Shown piece by piece: positions 1-11,648 of a DNA stretch of 64,000 bases. Source of the stretch: Chionis minor. Its lineage: Eukaryota; Chordata; Aves; Charadriiformes; Chionididae. The position numbers and the translations under genes are program-made. The first letter of the stretch is position 1; each line of letters starts with the position of its first letter. The stretch covers positions 341,019 through 405,018 of the forward strand of contig VZSF01010484.1 in NCBI GenBank assembly GCA_013398295.1. Direction: 5' to 3'. The notes beneath the pieces are model-generated. The model saw nothing but the letters and a program-made list of their open reading frames with translations. It was not told where the DNA came from and made no database searches.

Positions 1-3000
1 AGCGACTCCACAAAGATTTAGTCAATGATACATACAGTACTTTAAATTTACATTCTCCATTCTGAAAAAAAGTTAAACATGCAGAGAGATCTGTACAGTC
101 ATGTCCCAATGTTGGGTTTCTGAGCCTTGTAGAACTTCAATGTAAGGATTTCATCATTAGCCTTTTAAGGTGTGCAAGGATCAGCTCTATAACCTTTATA
201 TGTTTAAATTATTTCACTTGCTCTGATTCAGTACTACTGTACATTTTTATGCACAGGTTGTGTTTGAATCTTGGATAATTTGTTGCTTCCTAGTTTAAAG
301 GCCAAGTAGAATTACAGCCATGTTAAGCATGCCCACTTTCCTGCAGGTTCATTTACAGTTAACTGTCATTATTTGGTCAAGACTCTCTGTCTTGACAGAG
401 TTTTTAGTAAAGGTTATCTGTATGTGACAAAATTCAAGCTCAAGCATATGGAAAAGATTCTTACAAAAACAAATGGAATCTTAACTTTTTACCTAGAAGA
501 CCACTTCCAACACTTTGAAATCTCAGTCTGAATTGAGAAGATACACAGTGAATTAGTTGGAATGCGTTAGGACTCCAATAGGAAGGTGTTTGCCTATTGA
601 CAAGACAGGTCAAAAGAGCTGGTCGATTATATTGAGGATCTGGGCAAGTTCATTTCTTTAATCTTTTTTTTTGCAATATTAGCCCTATTCTATTTTTTAG
701 TAATCTGTATGTGTTACTTTTTTTATCCCTGAACTATACTTTATTTCCTCTTTTTTTGGAGGAATTTAATTGTTTTTGTCTGGGGTTTGGTTTTGTTTTA
801 ATATCTGCTTATAAACATTACAATTTTACATTTCACTTTCATCTTTTTAACTACTCACTGGACAACTCCAGCCACTGACTGAAATGTACCTAAGGCCTAT
901 CTTTATTAAGATGTATGTGAGAATAGAGATGTGTCTAAACATTCGTGGGGCACAGACCCAGAAGTTCATTGAGCAAATATGTTACCAACACCAAATTCCA
1001 TTATGAATATTTGATACATGGACAACCATACAAAGTTTTTCTTCTGTATCTTTTTACATTTTCACCTTTTTTACAATACTTTCTCACTTGACTTTGACAA
1101 AACATTCTTTTTGGAGACTCATTCTAGTATAAGAATTACTTCAAATGTAGTTCGAAAATAAAAAGTCCTTTTACTTTAGTTCTTCTGCTTTATCATAAAA
1201 TTTATAAATGGAGATGTTTTGTTTAAATTTTGGAGGTAGCAGTAGGTTCCTAAGAAAACACTGGAGCATTAGTTAGTATGTTTTGTCCTTAAGAAGAAGT
1301 ATTTCCAGTTAGGCACGATATAAATTACTTTCTCAGTTACTCAGGTTTAATGCAATCCGTATAGCACACAAATCCTACCCTGCTCGTTGTTTAGTCATCC
1401 ATGGAATCCGTGAAGAAAAAAGTACATCTGGCTCGCATTTCTAACATAAGCAAATAAATCTTGGATTTTTTTTTCTTTTGCATATTAAAAAACATCAAAA
1501 AAGAAAGAAATGTACTTTTTCCCAGTCCACTTAAAGTTTCTCAGGCTTGGTTCGTGATTAGATTTATACTGAGGATGAATCTGGCCTCTGTATTTTTCCA
1601 ATCCTACACGTATTTTCCCACTCAAATCAGTGCTTTTTTTTTTAACTTTTTATTCCAAATATTTGCTTCTAAGCCTTTTCCTAGCCTTCTCTTTATTGTC
1701 AGCATCTGTTTTTCTTCCTTTCCTGTTACCTTTCTGTTTCTTTGGATAGAGCTCTTTAAACATTTACAGTTTCAGAAAGTTTCCAATCTGCCATTAGTAG
1801 TAAGCTCTTAAAAGAATTCCTCCTCTAGAAATGTCTAAGTAGGACATTGTTACTTCATCAAAAGATTAAAATATTTTTCTAATTATGTGTCAATTTAAAT
1901 TGTAGAGCTCTCGTAGAAATCCTTGCGTTTGGTGGTCGTTTCCTTAAATACATTTAAGTGAGAAAGACAAGGGTTGTGAGTGTCAGCAAGATATGCCTTC
2001 AAACTGTTTAGGTTTGATTGCATTGCATTATAGAATGCTTCATTACTAGTTTAACCTCTCAAAGGTTTTCAGCTGCTGTTTTATTTAGCTATACCGACTA
2101 CACTGCCTACAGCAACTCCAGGCAATGATTCCCCCAGTGGCATGCATGAGCTGCCCTGCTCTACTGCAAAAATACATTATGGCTGAATTTGCCCTCAGAG
2201 TTTGGAAAGATCTAAAGTCTTTGGAGACTAAAAATGTGTTTTTTCTTTGTTTTAGCTGGCAGTATGAGCCTCTGGCATTTTAAAGTGCAAGTCATTAGCG
2301 TCCACAAGGGTGATGTTAATATGTCTGTGTTTCAATCTCAGGACATTTTCCAGTTGCTTCTGCCACAACAATCTCTGCCATCTCAGTGCTTTTTAAGCCC
2401 CTTGTGAATTCAAGTAAGCTTTGCAATGCCAGTAAGAATCACTGTAGACTTCGGCTGAAACCAGTTGCTACCTGATTTATTCTTTTTGCAGTAGTTGTCA
2501 GTGAGGTTGAAACTCATTCAGGGCTACTTGATGGAGGAGGGGGGTGTGAAGATAATGAGGGATGTAACATTTAGAAGCATTAAACACAATCAAAAGAAAA
2601 GCTAGAGGATTTTGACAACCTTCTTTTTTTTAGTTATTTATTTTTTAAAATTGAGGCGCCATGATTTAGACTTAAAATAATACTCAGTTGCACATACAAA
2701 ATCCCGGCAACAGTGATAAAGTGGCATCCAGAAATAAAAGCAAACTAAAGGATCAATTGAAGCAGTCAAGAGCGTGGCCTGGGGGACCAGATGACAGTCC
2801 TCATTGACGAGAAGGATGGAATCTGTCAACAAAGGTAATGCCTCGCGGGAAATGCAATAAGGCAACACGGAGAGATCAAGGGCTGACCCTTTCACCCCGT
2901 GTGTAAGCACCGAGTGTGGATGTACAGCGCATTTGGTCAACTGCTGCTTGCTTTCACTGGGAGGAACGTCAGAAATATTCCCCCTTCCCTTTTAGGCTGC

Positions 3001-3799
3001 TTTGCTGTATTCCCTCCAGTTCCCAGCTCAGGCATAATCTCAGCTCCCACAACCAAGAGGAATGTAATCTAGTCAGAGGGATAGGGCAGCAGAAGAAAAG
3101 AGGTCTGAATGTGAAGACAAGGCGAAGCTAAAAACATAAACATTTTGGCAAGCGTTGCTATTTTTAGGCATTTCATTTGGTCTCAGGGAAAACTAAGCAG
3201 CATGATGCCAAGTCAATAGTGCCTGGGGTTAGATCACAAGGTTTCACAGCCGTCACTGCCTGTCCCCGCTGTGTAAACACATAAAAGGGCTGGGAATGCA
3301 GAAATACGGTTTCTCTCTTAGTTTTCTTCTGATTCATTATTGGTTTCCCCTAAAACGTCTTTAAATTAAGAGCTCTGCAGGGGATTATGCCCTCCAGCCC
3401 CAGGCAGAGAGGGTCTCTGTTGGCACAGGTTCCTGCCAGCTCCTGCTGCCGGCATCAGACATGAGTTGTTCAGAAAAGAGCAGGAAGAGTCATCTGCGCA
3501 TGCGTGCCCACAGGCATGTGTCTGCCACCTTGGACCCAGCCTGGTGGTGGCTCAGGGCGAGAGCTTGAACGGAAGGGATAATCCTGAATCACATTGTGGT
3601 TACTACTGCCCCGCTGATTTGCTGCTTTATAGAACGGAATCTCTTGCTTATGAAGTGTATGAAGAGTCCCAGAAGGGTTGTGGTTTGCAAGAAGCCGATC
3701 CAGATCTTCAGATCTGCAGGTAGTGAGATCATGGTGGATCGGTTAAAAAAAAAAATCAGTCCCATTCACCCATTTATTTTTACATTAATTATTAAGTCC

Positions 3800-3844
3800 A
3801 TGGAGAAATATATGTTTATGGAGAATATGTTTATGGAGAAATAC
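3800..3844. repeat. Degenerate tandem repeat, 15-18 bp unit
   Basis: Three consecutive units begin ATGGAGAA at about 3800, 3818 and 3833. The first two continue into a TATGTTT segment and the third is truncated. It is a small local duplication that directly abuts the inverted repeat at 3842-3867. Confidence 0.75.
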
Positions 3845-3867
3845 AAACACCTATTCAGGTGTTTGTA
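3842..3867. repeat. Perfect inverted repeat, 11-bp arms, 4-nt loop
   Basis: TACAAACACCT at 3842-3852 is exactly complementary to AGGTGTTTGTA at 3857-3867, with loop ATTC. It would form a compact stem-loop in single-stranded DNA or RNA. No T run follows it and the genome is eukaryotic, so a bacterial-type terminator is not implied. Function unknown. Confidence 0.85.
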
Positions 3868-4887
3868 AACTCAGATTTCTTGAAAATGGCCCAACTCCTT
3901 ATTCTGGTTTTGAGTAATGCATTTTCCTTTGGATCACTAACTTTTATTCATGATATTGGGAGTGGATATATTCATTCTGGCCATTTCCCTTTGTTCACGT
4001 GTGTTATAGTAGCTCTGATCCAGGTAAGACCTTACAGAAACTTGTGTTACTCTGAATGTCAGTAATTGTTTATATTGTGTGTTGGTCTGACCTGTTTACA
4101 CATTGGCCTACAAGGAACTAAAAACTTCAATATAAATTTCAGTTTTGATTAAACCACAGCCATTCTGGGCCTGTGCACAACTGTGAGTGGTAAGGACAGA
4201 CGGTGCAAGTGATTAAAAAGCAGAACCCAGGTGTTGGCTCATTCACAGTACCGTAGACGTCAACATCTGATGAGAGAGATGGACTCTTCTTCTGTATGGG
4301 AGGAGGTTGAGCTGTCCTGTGGGAACTGTAGGAATAAGTTTGTGGTCATCGGAATGACAATTCAGAGTTTTGTGACCAAAGGTGCAAAGTGAATGGATGG
4401 CAGCACTAAGTACGGACTTGGTTTGACTTCCAGTCACAGAAGCACATCTTGCCTCTCTTTATTTGACTTGAACGTGACTGGAATGACCAAGCGATGGTCT
4501 CCCATGCTCTGAAAACTATGTTAAGATGCTCCTTTTAAAGTGTGAATTTGACAGGATTCACAGACAAGTACCAGAAATAAAAACTAGTGGGCAGTATCTT
4601 GTATTTCTCCTGAGCTGAAAGTTGCACACCAAAAGCAACCACACGCTTAGAAAGGTTTGTATGTATTTTCCTGACAAGAAGAGGCAAGGGTGACCGTGGG
4701 CCTGTGTTCGTGTAACAAGGATCAGTATGACGTAGATGTTCAGTGCATCTGCATCTTAAGAGAGGCTGAGTGTATCTGATGTATTTTCAATTCAATTTAT
4801 TATTGTTTATTTGCAAAAAAATATGAGGGCATCAAACTATTTTAATGATTAATGTCCATGCTTTCTTCGTATCGCTAAAAAAAAAAG

Positions 4888-4994
4888 TATTCCATTTTAT
4901 ATAAATTCAACACAAATTGTTCTAGAATAATTGTCTGAGAATAATCACTATTCCTTTTATATAAATTCAACAGAAATTGTCTGAGAATAATAGC
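4888..4994. repeat. Diverged tandem duplication, ~60 bp
   Basis: Two copies begin TATTCC at 4888 and 4949, share TTTTATATAAATTCAACA, and both contain an AAATTGT..CTGAGAATAAT segment. Copy 2 lacks about 14 bases (TCTAGAATAATTGT) present in copy 1. The rest is nearly identical, which suggests a fairly recent duplication followed by a small deletion or insertion. Confidence 0.85.
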
Positions 4995-5037
4995 TACAAG
5001 AGGTTCTGTTTTGCATATCTATCATTCTTCCAGTTGG

Positions 5038-5172
5038 ATGCTCTAAAAGCATTTTACAAACAATAATAAATTTAGCTTTACAACACCCTGCTGGTGTGAA
5101 TGAATATTATGAACGTTTTTTAAAATAGGAAAACTGAGGCATAGAGATATTAAAGCAAAATGCCTCGAGGGT
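5038..5172 (-). mobile_element. MIR/L2-like ancient SINE core fragment
   Basis: Read left to right, the segment follows the reverse complement of the MIR core in order: an AAGC-A-TTTTACAAA block (about 5048-5059), a CAACACCCTG block (5081-5090), an A/T-rich ATTTTACAGATG-like block (5114-5128), then GGAAAACTGAGGCATAGAGA (5128-5147) and a TTAA-GCAAAATGCC remnant. MIR elements spread before the split of the amniote lineages and survive in birds as heavily diverged pieces. The call rests on order and motif match by eye; a repeat-library search would settle MIR against L2 tail. Confidence 0.6.
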
Positions 5173-8100
5173 AGCCACTGGCATTGCTTTGGGATGCTTC
5201 CATTTTCGTTCAGTGAAAGAAAATTACACTACATTATCAAACACTACATTATCAAACTGGTGAAAGTGTAAGGAAAAAGTTTTATGATGCTGTCATCACT
5301 TCTATGCTCTTTTTTCTTGGAAGATGAGTGGTAGTCTAGGAGGATGTTCAATGTTCAGGATTTCAAAGCAAATCCCTTCAGATTAGCTGGAAAGGGGCGT
5401 TGTGAACATCATCAGGCTTTTTGCATAGTGTAGTGCATTAGATATTATGACCCTTATAATTTGTAATAATGTACAATTGTATCAGAACATAACTTTTAGA
5501 TGACTTCATAAAATAAATTATAAACATTTTATGTTTTGATGGTAAATCCATTTCAAATTTTCTAGACATTTAGATCTAGACAATTTAGAAACATTTATCT
5601 TAAATGAGCAGAGAAATATTTCAAAATGTCAATATCCTTATACCACCAACACAAATGGAAAGGTGTAGAAAAGTTGCTGCAGATACTCAGTTTTGCTAGT
5701 GCAAGAGGAAAAGTCTTTTCGTAAGTAAAAAGCCAAAGGAGAGACATTACATGAGATGTTAAAAGATTTTACAGGCTTGGTGAATAATAAGCAATAAGAA
5801 CCACACACTAGAGTCCATTGTAACTTTAGCCCATAGATGCATCCAGAGTTTGATCTAAACTTGGCTCCATGGGTATGAGAAAGCTAATCGAAGCTGATGG
5901 ATCTTTTCAATAGCGCGAAGTTCCTTTGGCTTTAAAAAGGGTTGGTGTATTTCTAACCTGACTATAGTAGCTGTCTTGATTTCTTGGCTTCTGCTTCAGC
6001 CAGCTGCGGAAGAAAGTCTTGATGGAGTTCATTGACAGTACTACAGAGCTGCTGCAATTCTTTGTACCAAAAGTTATGAGATGAGCTACAGAAGATGTAA
6101 AAATGAGTATTAAAATAGGTCGGGGCTGAAGGCAGCCCTTAATGAAAGTATCTGGCATGGTTACATATCAGTGTAAAGTTTACACCTCGTCTGTAAAAGG
6201 TACACTGCCTTATGTCCTTATTGTAGAAAAATTCGATTTGAGCTTCCCATATGTAGCATCACTTAGCCTCTATAGACTTGCAAGTTCAGAATTCAGCCTG
6301 TGCTGAATGGGACATCCTCCTCTGCAGCAAAACAACAAAGGAAAATTGCCTGTATAATTTATTCATAAATTACTTCAAACATGAGAAATTATTCTTTACT
6401 AATATATTACCATTATGCAGTGCGCGTTTATTTTATGGTCTAGTAATTAGTGTTGTTTCATGATTTATATGCTCCTTATTTCAGCTATTTAACAATTTAT
6501 TTCTAAGTTAAATAAATTAGTTGGCAGTAAAATGATGACGCATTGAATTCCAAAATGGGACCCTAGCTAATAGCAGTTGCCATGTAGGTGCTCCCAAATA
6601 TAATTACCTTGGAAATCCTGGCATTAGATAACAGGGTAACTTACAGTTCATCTTGCAGCACTCTAGAGCACCTTGCTGCCGATGTAAGTCAGAATTTTCT
6701 AGCTGAAACTGAACATTTACTTTTGAGTTGAGCATTAGCACTGATATGCTGTGTCTCAAGGAATTAACAGAATGAAGTAAATGAATTAAAGACAACAGAA
6801 AGCAGGGGTCTGTTTACAATCAATTATGATTTATTTGAATCTCATGTCTATCGGTGGTCCTAAAAACAGCTGCGTGTCAATCTAATTAGTTGGTCTGTCA
6901 GCTTTTCAGGGGTAGGAATTCTTACTTACTTAAATATTACGCCTCTGAGGACTATTTTTTTCTTTTTATATTATGACCATGCTGCAAATGCTAATGAGGC
7001 TTCCAGGACAGATGCTACCGGTGAATCAGTGAAACCAGTTCCAATGAATCTTGCTCCAGAACCTCAAGTGGTGGGATAAAATCTCTTCCATATTGCTTCA
7101 CAGGGAGACCAACGGAGTCCCTGATAAATCAGAATGTCTTCTTTCCCCCTTATTGGTGCTCTAATTGGAGAGTACTGGAATTTTCTCGTCTTTTCCTCCT
7201 TAACTAGAAAGCTGCTTATGGGCTTTTTCTCTTAGCTTCCGCATTCAGCTATTGCTGAGTGTGCTCTGATCGGGCTGGACAGGACTCGATCCCATTGCGT
7301 TGATGGTCTAAGAAGAGGAAGGCATTAAAGTAAAAGCTGAGCAGCAGAGTTAGAGCCTTACGACGAAGTTATTTAATAAAACTGTTTTTCAGGTGTTCGC
7401 AGGAATGCTTGATAGAAGATTTTGGTGGGTTTTTTTAAAAAACTATTGGATTTCAATATTTGTCCCTTAAGACTCAATGATGGGAAGGCTTTGAGTGCAA
7501 TGAAAACTTGATCAATTTTCATATAAATACTTATTCTGAAAATATTGATTTAAATTTTTTGTAGGGCAGCTCCCTTCAAAAGATTAGACAAGCTAATCTG
7601 ATCATACTACCTGGTAAATCTATGGAAGTCTTGAGTGCTGTATGGTTGAACTGTTTTCCCAAAATAAAATTAGTGTAATGAGTGTGTACATATTCCATTA
7701 ATTTATGACATATATATTAGTAACTATTCTGCAATACAATGCAGAAGCAAAGATTTCCCTATCTCATGTGACTCACTATCTATATTAATTAAACTAGTGC
7801 ACTCCAGTTTACCATTTATGAGCATCACTACTTGTAGGTGCTTTGAGTTAGACCTTTAATAATTAGACTCATCTAGCAGATCATCCTTGCCTCAGCCTCT
7901 CTCCCCACCTCTCAATATGTCTGTACACGCGTGGCTCTGCGGTAAGGTAATATCTACTATAAACGGAAAGGCTAGATTTAGTATAGATCTGTCTTGTTCC
8001 TAAAAGCTTGTATGATTTACTGACTCTCCCCTGGATTAAAAGTAGTCAGGATCACCAGAGTGGTGAAAACCAAACATTTTTCACACCAAAGATGTAGAAT

Positions 8101-8699
8101 TCCAAGATTTAAAGCTTGAATATGAGTTTGTTACAAAAGTTGTCAGTGTCATCTGCACTGGAAGTATGCTTGGATCTTTACTCTGTCTCTGCAGAACAAG
8201 GTGGCTGAGGATCCCTCTTTCAATTTTTTTTTACTTAATGCCATTAATATCACTGGTTGTAAAGTTCTACAGGTGCTGAATGCCTTTGAAAATTCTCCCC
8301 ACGGTCCATTAATACAAGATTATTAATGTATTTACTTGTATAGTACATTGGGCTGAGGACACTTCTCAGATACTGGCCTAAATTGTATCTTTGAGCATAC
8401 TACTGATAAAAATGGTCTTATAGAACTCCATACAGCCCAAGATAATGTAATCAAAGGACCTCCTAGGTCTTCACATCAAACACAACCTCATGTACCACAT
8501 CACGTAACTCTTTTCCTGACCTTGTCAAAATTCAATATGCTGGGGAGCAGCCCTTTGGCTTCCACCAATTGGATGAGAAGCTGCATTCCAGAACTGGACT
8601 GTCCCAGGAGCTTCCTCCAGCAGCCCCTCGGCTCATGTACAGCCAGTCATTCATTTGCCTGTCGTTGTGGTTAAATGGAAATTCTTTTCCTTCTGCACC
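5173..8699. other. Non-coding DNA, no gene seen
   Basis: No supported gene. It contains a perfect 15-bp tandem duplication (5226-5240 and 5241-5255, unit ACACTACATTATCAA). The part from about 6790 to 7330 is less AT-rich and has many homeodomain- and SOX-like AT cores set in more complex sequence. That is the look of a conserved non-coding element, but conservation cannot be judged from one genome. Confidence 0.55.
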
Positions 8700-9490
8700 T
8701 GATTGATGTATTTCTTAAAAGAATCTGTATCTGTAATCAGCCTCAACAAGTCACTCTCTTCTCATATTATTTTATCGGATAGCCTCTTCTTGCAGGACTG
8801 TTCCAGTTTGAGGAGTTCTTTCTTGAACCAAGTGAAATCTTCGTAATACAGTATCACCTCAAGCTTCCAGGTAGGGTCTCACCAGCTGTGTTGCGCAATG
8901 ATATGAGTAGTTCTTCAACAGAAAAATCTTGTCCGGTACCAGCTTAGTACCATTTGCCTTTCTCACACTGGCCTCTGCAGATTGTCATCTGCAGCTCCTC
9001 CTGTGATCACTCATAACACCAGAATCTTTATCCAGCTGATGGATTCCCAGCTTACAACAAAGATTTTGTTATTAGTCTCCAAAATGCTCGATCTTGTGTT
9101 TTGTGATATACCATTTCTTCACACTTTTGTTATTCTAGTCATCAGGTCTTTCTCCGCGACACACTGACTCCTTTTGTACTGCTGTACCTTTTAGCTGAGC
9201 ATCATCAACCCACCTCATCAGCACACTGCTGTTTCTCTGCTAGGGTCACAGAACTTTTCACAAACTTTGTTTTTAAAATTATCCTGGAAGATACCCACTA
9301 ATAACCTCTCTCCAACTTGAAATGCTTAATTTTCAACATTGTTTGCTCTTACATCCTCTTCAATCACTTCCTTAGGTACCGTGTTTTCATGTACTAATTT
9401 CATCTTCAATTTCCCCAGGAAGCAACTTGCCAAATTTTTCACTGGAAACCTAGGAGAGATTTTCCTCATTTCTTATAACCAGAAACCATT
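8700..9490 (-). mobile_element. Ancient CR1-family LINE remnant (antisense)
   Basis: The + strand follows, in the right order, the reverse complement of the 3' part of CR1-type ORF2 (reverse transcriptase) and adjoining sequence. Landmarks are a CTCTTCT..CAGGACTGTTCC block (8784-8806), a CCAGGTAGGGTCTCACCAG block (8868-8886), TGTGATCACTCATAACACC (9001-9019), the CATCATCAACC..CATCAGCACACT block (9199-9225, matching the usual 'CATCTGCAAACTTCATCAGCACACT' stretch) and CCACTAATAACCTCTCTCCA (9296-9315). There is no usable open frame and divergence is high, so the copy is very old and dead. It may continue beyond the younger CR1 at 9496. Subfamily not assignable by eye. Confidence 0.65.
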
Positions 9491-9495
9491 GTTTA

Positions 9496-9593
9496 GAATC
9501 ATAGAATCACAGAATGTTAGGGGTTGGAAGGGACCTCTGGAGATCATCTGGTCCAACCCCCCTGCCAGAGCAGGTCCACCTACAGCAGGTCCA
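9496..9593 (-). mobile_element. CR1 LINE 3' end, 5'-truncated (bird type)
   Basis: It starts with GAATCATAGAATCACAGAAT, the complement of the CR1 8-bp tail repeat. GGGGTTGGAAGGGACCTCTG, the AGATCATCTGGTCCAACCCC block and CTGCCAGAGCAGGTCCACCT follow. This is the standard 3'-terminal ~100 bp of avian CR1, in reverse orientation, with severe 5' truncation as is usual for the family. It matches the familiar pattern far better than the surrounding old LINE, so it is a younger insertion beside or inside that remnant. It is the clearest lineage marker in the window. Confidence 0.95.
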
Positions 9594-11610
9594 ACTCTTT
9601 ACTTGAAGAGAAAAACAAGGTTAGGCAAACATGAATGACCAGTGAAAAATTTGTGGTTTTCCTGCCATTTTCCATTTTATTAATTGCAAAATTTCCATTT
9701 GTTTCCTGTGCTTCTTGCTGATTTGCTGAAAGTTAGTTCCTGCATGCTATCATATTATTTATGTCTGATTAACGGGTTTTATCTCCTTAACCTGTAGAGT
9801 TTTCTTCCTGACTATAAAGGCTGTTATTCTTCAGTCCCCATTTAGACAAGATGTTCAAGGACTTTGGTACAGGAAGTTTGAATTGAACAACTTAACTAGA
9901 AGAATCACTACGTAATCCCAAACTGAGAAATAAACAGCTGAACAATAGATTTTCTTGCTTGCTTGCCTCAGCTGTCAATTGGAATTTTTTAGCTGATTGG
10001 AAGTTTAGCTGATAGCAACTTATACAAATTTTATATTTATTGCCTTTCCCTATTTTTGTGCCTTTTACATGAGTTCTAATGAAGGATTCACAAGGAAACC
10101 CAACTGGCAGTCACTTCCCTATACATTTTATCACATATCCCAATAGAGTGACATTTTTAGCATGCTTTTCCAAGTTGTTACATTAACAAATTTGCACTGA
10201 TTTCTTTATCCTGTCATCTAAAGACCACCTTGTAGTAAGACAGTGAACTTTTACAGCATTCCATAGTTGATGCACTGTCTAATGTCACAAATGTCTGCTC
10301 AAATTACTTCACTAAGACTTGAGAAGAGTCTACATTGTGCCTTCCATTTGAGCTTGATTTGACAGAATCAGTCCCTGCGCTAGCTCATGGCACTTATCAG
10401 TTAGTCAGCCTTCCTCAGGGAAGAGAATTTAGAGTGCACCATATTCAGTTTTCAGATCAAGCCCTGTCCCCTTAGGAAGCTATGTACTGCATTATTAAAC
10501 AAGGTGCCATCAGCCGTAGCACCATGCTTAAACATTCAGTCAAATAAAAGACGACATCATTATGTTAACTCTTTTTTCACCAGCTTCATTTATCTTTCAG
10601 TGGCCTGAAATAAAATGCTAAGACAAAGAAAACTTTGCTACACCTTTCCGTTCGTTTCTTTTGGAAGTGCATAAACACGGGCAGGAAAACCTGTCTGATG
10701 TTACAAAATAATGATTAAACTTAATGCTATATGAGGTGTTTGCAAATCAGAATTTGTTATTTGATACCGGTGTATTGTTTATTTTGTCAGTTTTATATGT
10801 AGTTCTTGTATACACTACTCATTTTGTATGTTTTGATTTAACTGTCATAGCTATACACAACCAAATTCTGATGATTGCTGTGACTTTATATCAAAGACAG
10901 AAAAGTTACTTCAAGCTAATATATCTAAATGAGATATCTAAATGAGAGAAGAAATTGGTCATAAATGTAAAAGTCCCTTTATAAAATATATTACCTGTTA
11001 TACCATCAGTGCACTGTGCAATAAGGTATGAGTAGATTGTGATCAAATTATGCACACAGTGTCAAGAATTATGGATCCTTTAAAGTATTTTATGTCATTT
11101 CAATCAAACTGAAAATCACACAGAAGGGAGACGTGCTCCCTCTTGAAAGAGAGTAGATTCAGGATATATACTTTAAGATTTGCATTTTAAATCTCCTTAG
11201 GTCTTCTCCTTATATTCAAAGTGAGTTTTGTACATCTTTATTTATCTTGTCAGACCAGAAATTGTCACGATTCTCCGAGAAAAGGAAAGATATCCTTTTT
11301 AAAGCTTCATGTTGATATAAATATGAAAATGGATTAAACTCTGCTTCCAATTTTCAAACATATGTACTTCAATGAATATTAAATGGTAGACCCATATCAT
11401 CATCATGACTTATTTACTTTGTAGAGTTTTTATCAAAAAAGGACTGGAGTTTGCTGTGGAGCGTGAAACTCCACTGTAATTGAGTTTAGAGTGGTAAAAC
11501 CACTAAAGAGGCCATGGCCCCAGAGAGTTCCCTGAAACCCACCTGTCAGCTGGTGTTACATCACTGATCCAACAAGCCGTGCCTTCCTCTTCCCGCTAAA
11601 GACTTCTGTG

Positions 11611-11612
<2 letters not shown>
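9594..11612. other. AT-rich non-coding DNA
   Basis: No gene seen. The first few hundred bases may be the continuation of the old antisense LINE interrupted at 9496. A perfect 13-bp tandem duplication (ATATCTAAATGAG) lies at 10921-10946. The remainder is AT-rich single-copy-looking sequence. Confidence 0.5.
10921..10946. repeat. Perfect tandem duplication, 13 bp x 2
   Basis: ATATCTAAATGAG occurs at 10921-10933 and again at 10934-10946 with no mismatch. It is a replication-slippage-type duplication and may be length-polymorphic. Confidence 0.9.

Positions 11613-11646
<34 letters not shown>
11613..11646. repeat. Poly-A tract, 34 A
   Basis: An uninterrupted run of 34 A is followed about 15 bases later by a second A run of 11. 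No coding-like or SINE-like body precedes it (the ~100 bases upstream have no recognisable retroposed sequence), and no flanking direct repeat is evident. It is treated as a homopolymer rather than the tail of a processed pseudogene. Confidence 0.85.

Positions 11647-11648
<2 letters not shown>

Larger units (their letters stand above)
1..4887. other. AT-rich non-coding DNA, left edge
   Basis: No coding gene, RNA gene or recognisable transposon is seen. The + strand is T-rich between roughly 650 and 1140, with many short T runs. The open frames here (longest about 116 codons, low-complexity and rich in Phe/Leu/Ser) have the composition expected of T-rich DNA rather than of a protein. A small self-complementary patch occurs at 377-400. 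The short repeats at 3800-3867 are listed separately. Intron, 3' UTR and intergenic DNA cannot be told apart from the sequence alone. Confidence 0.6.

Noticed and set aside
11500..11646. Poly-A run as the tail of a processed pseudogene or SINE
   Set aside because: No gene-like or SINE-like body upstream and no flanking target duplication visible.
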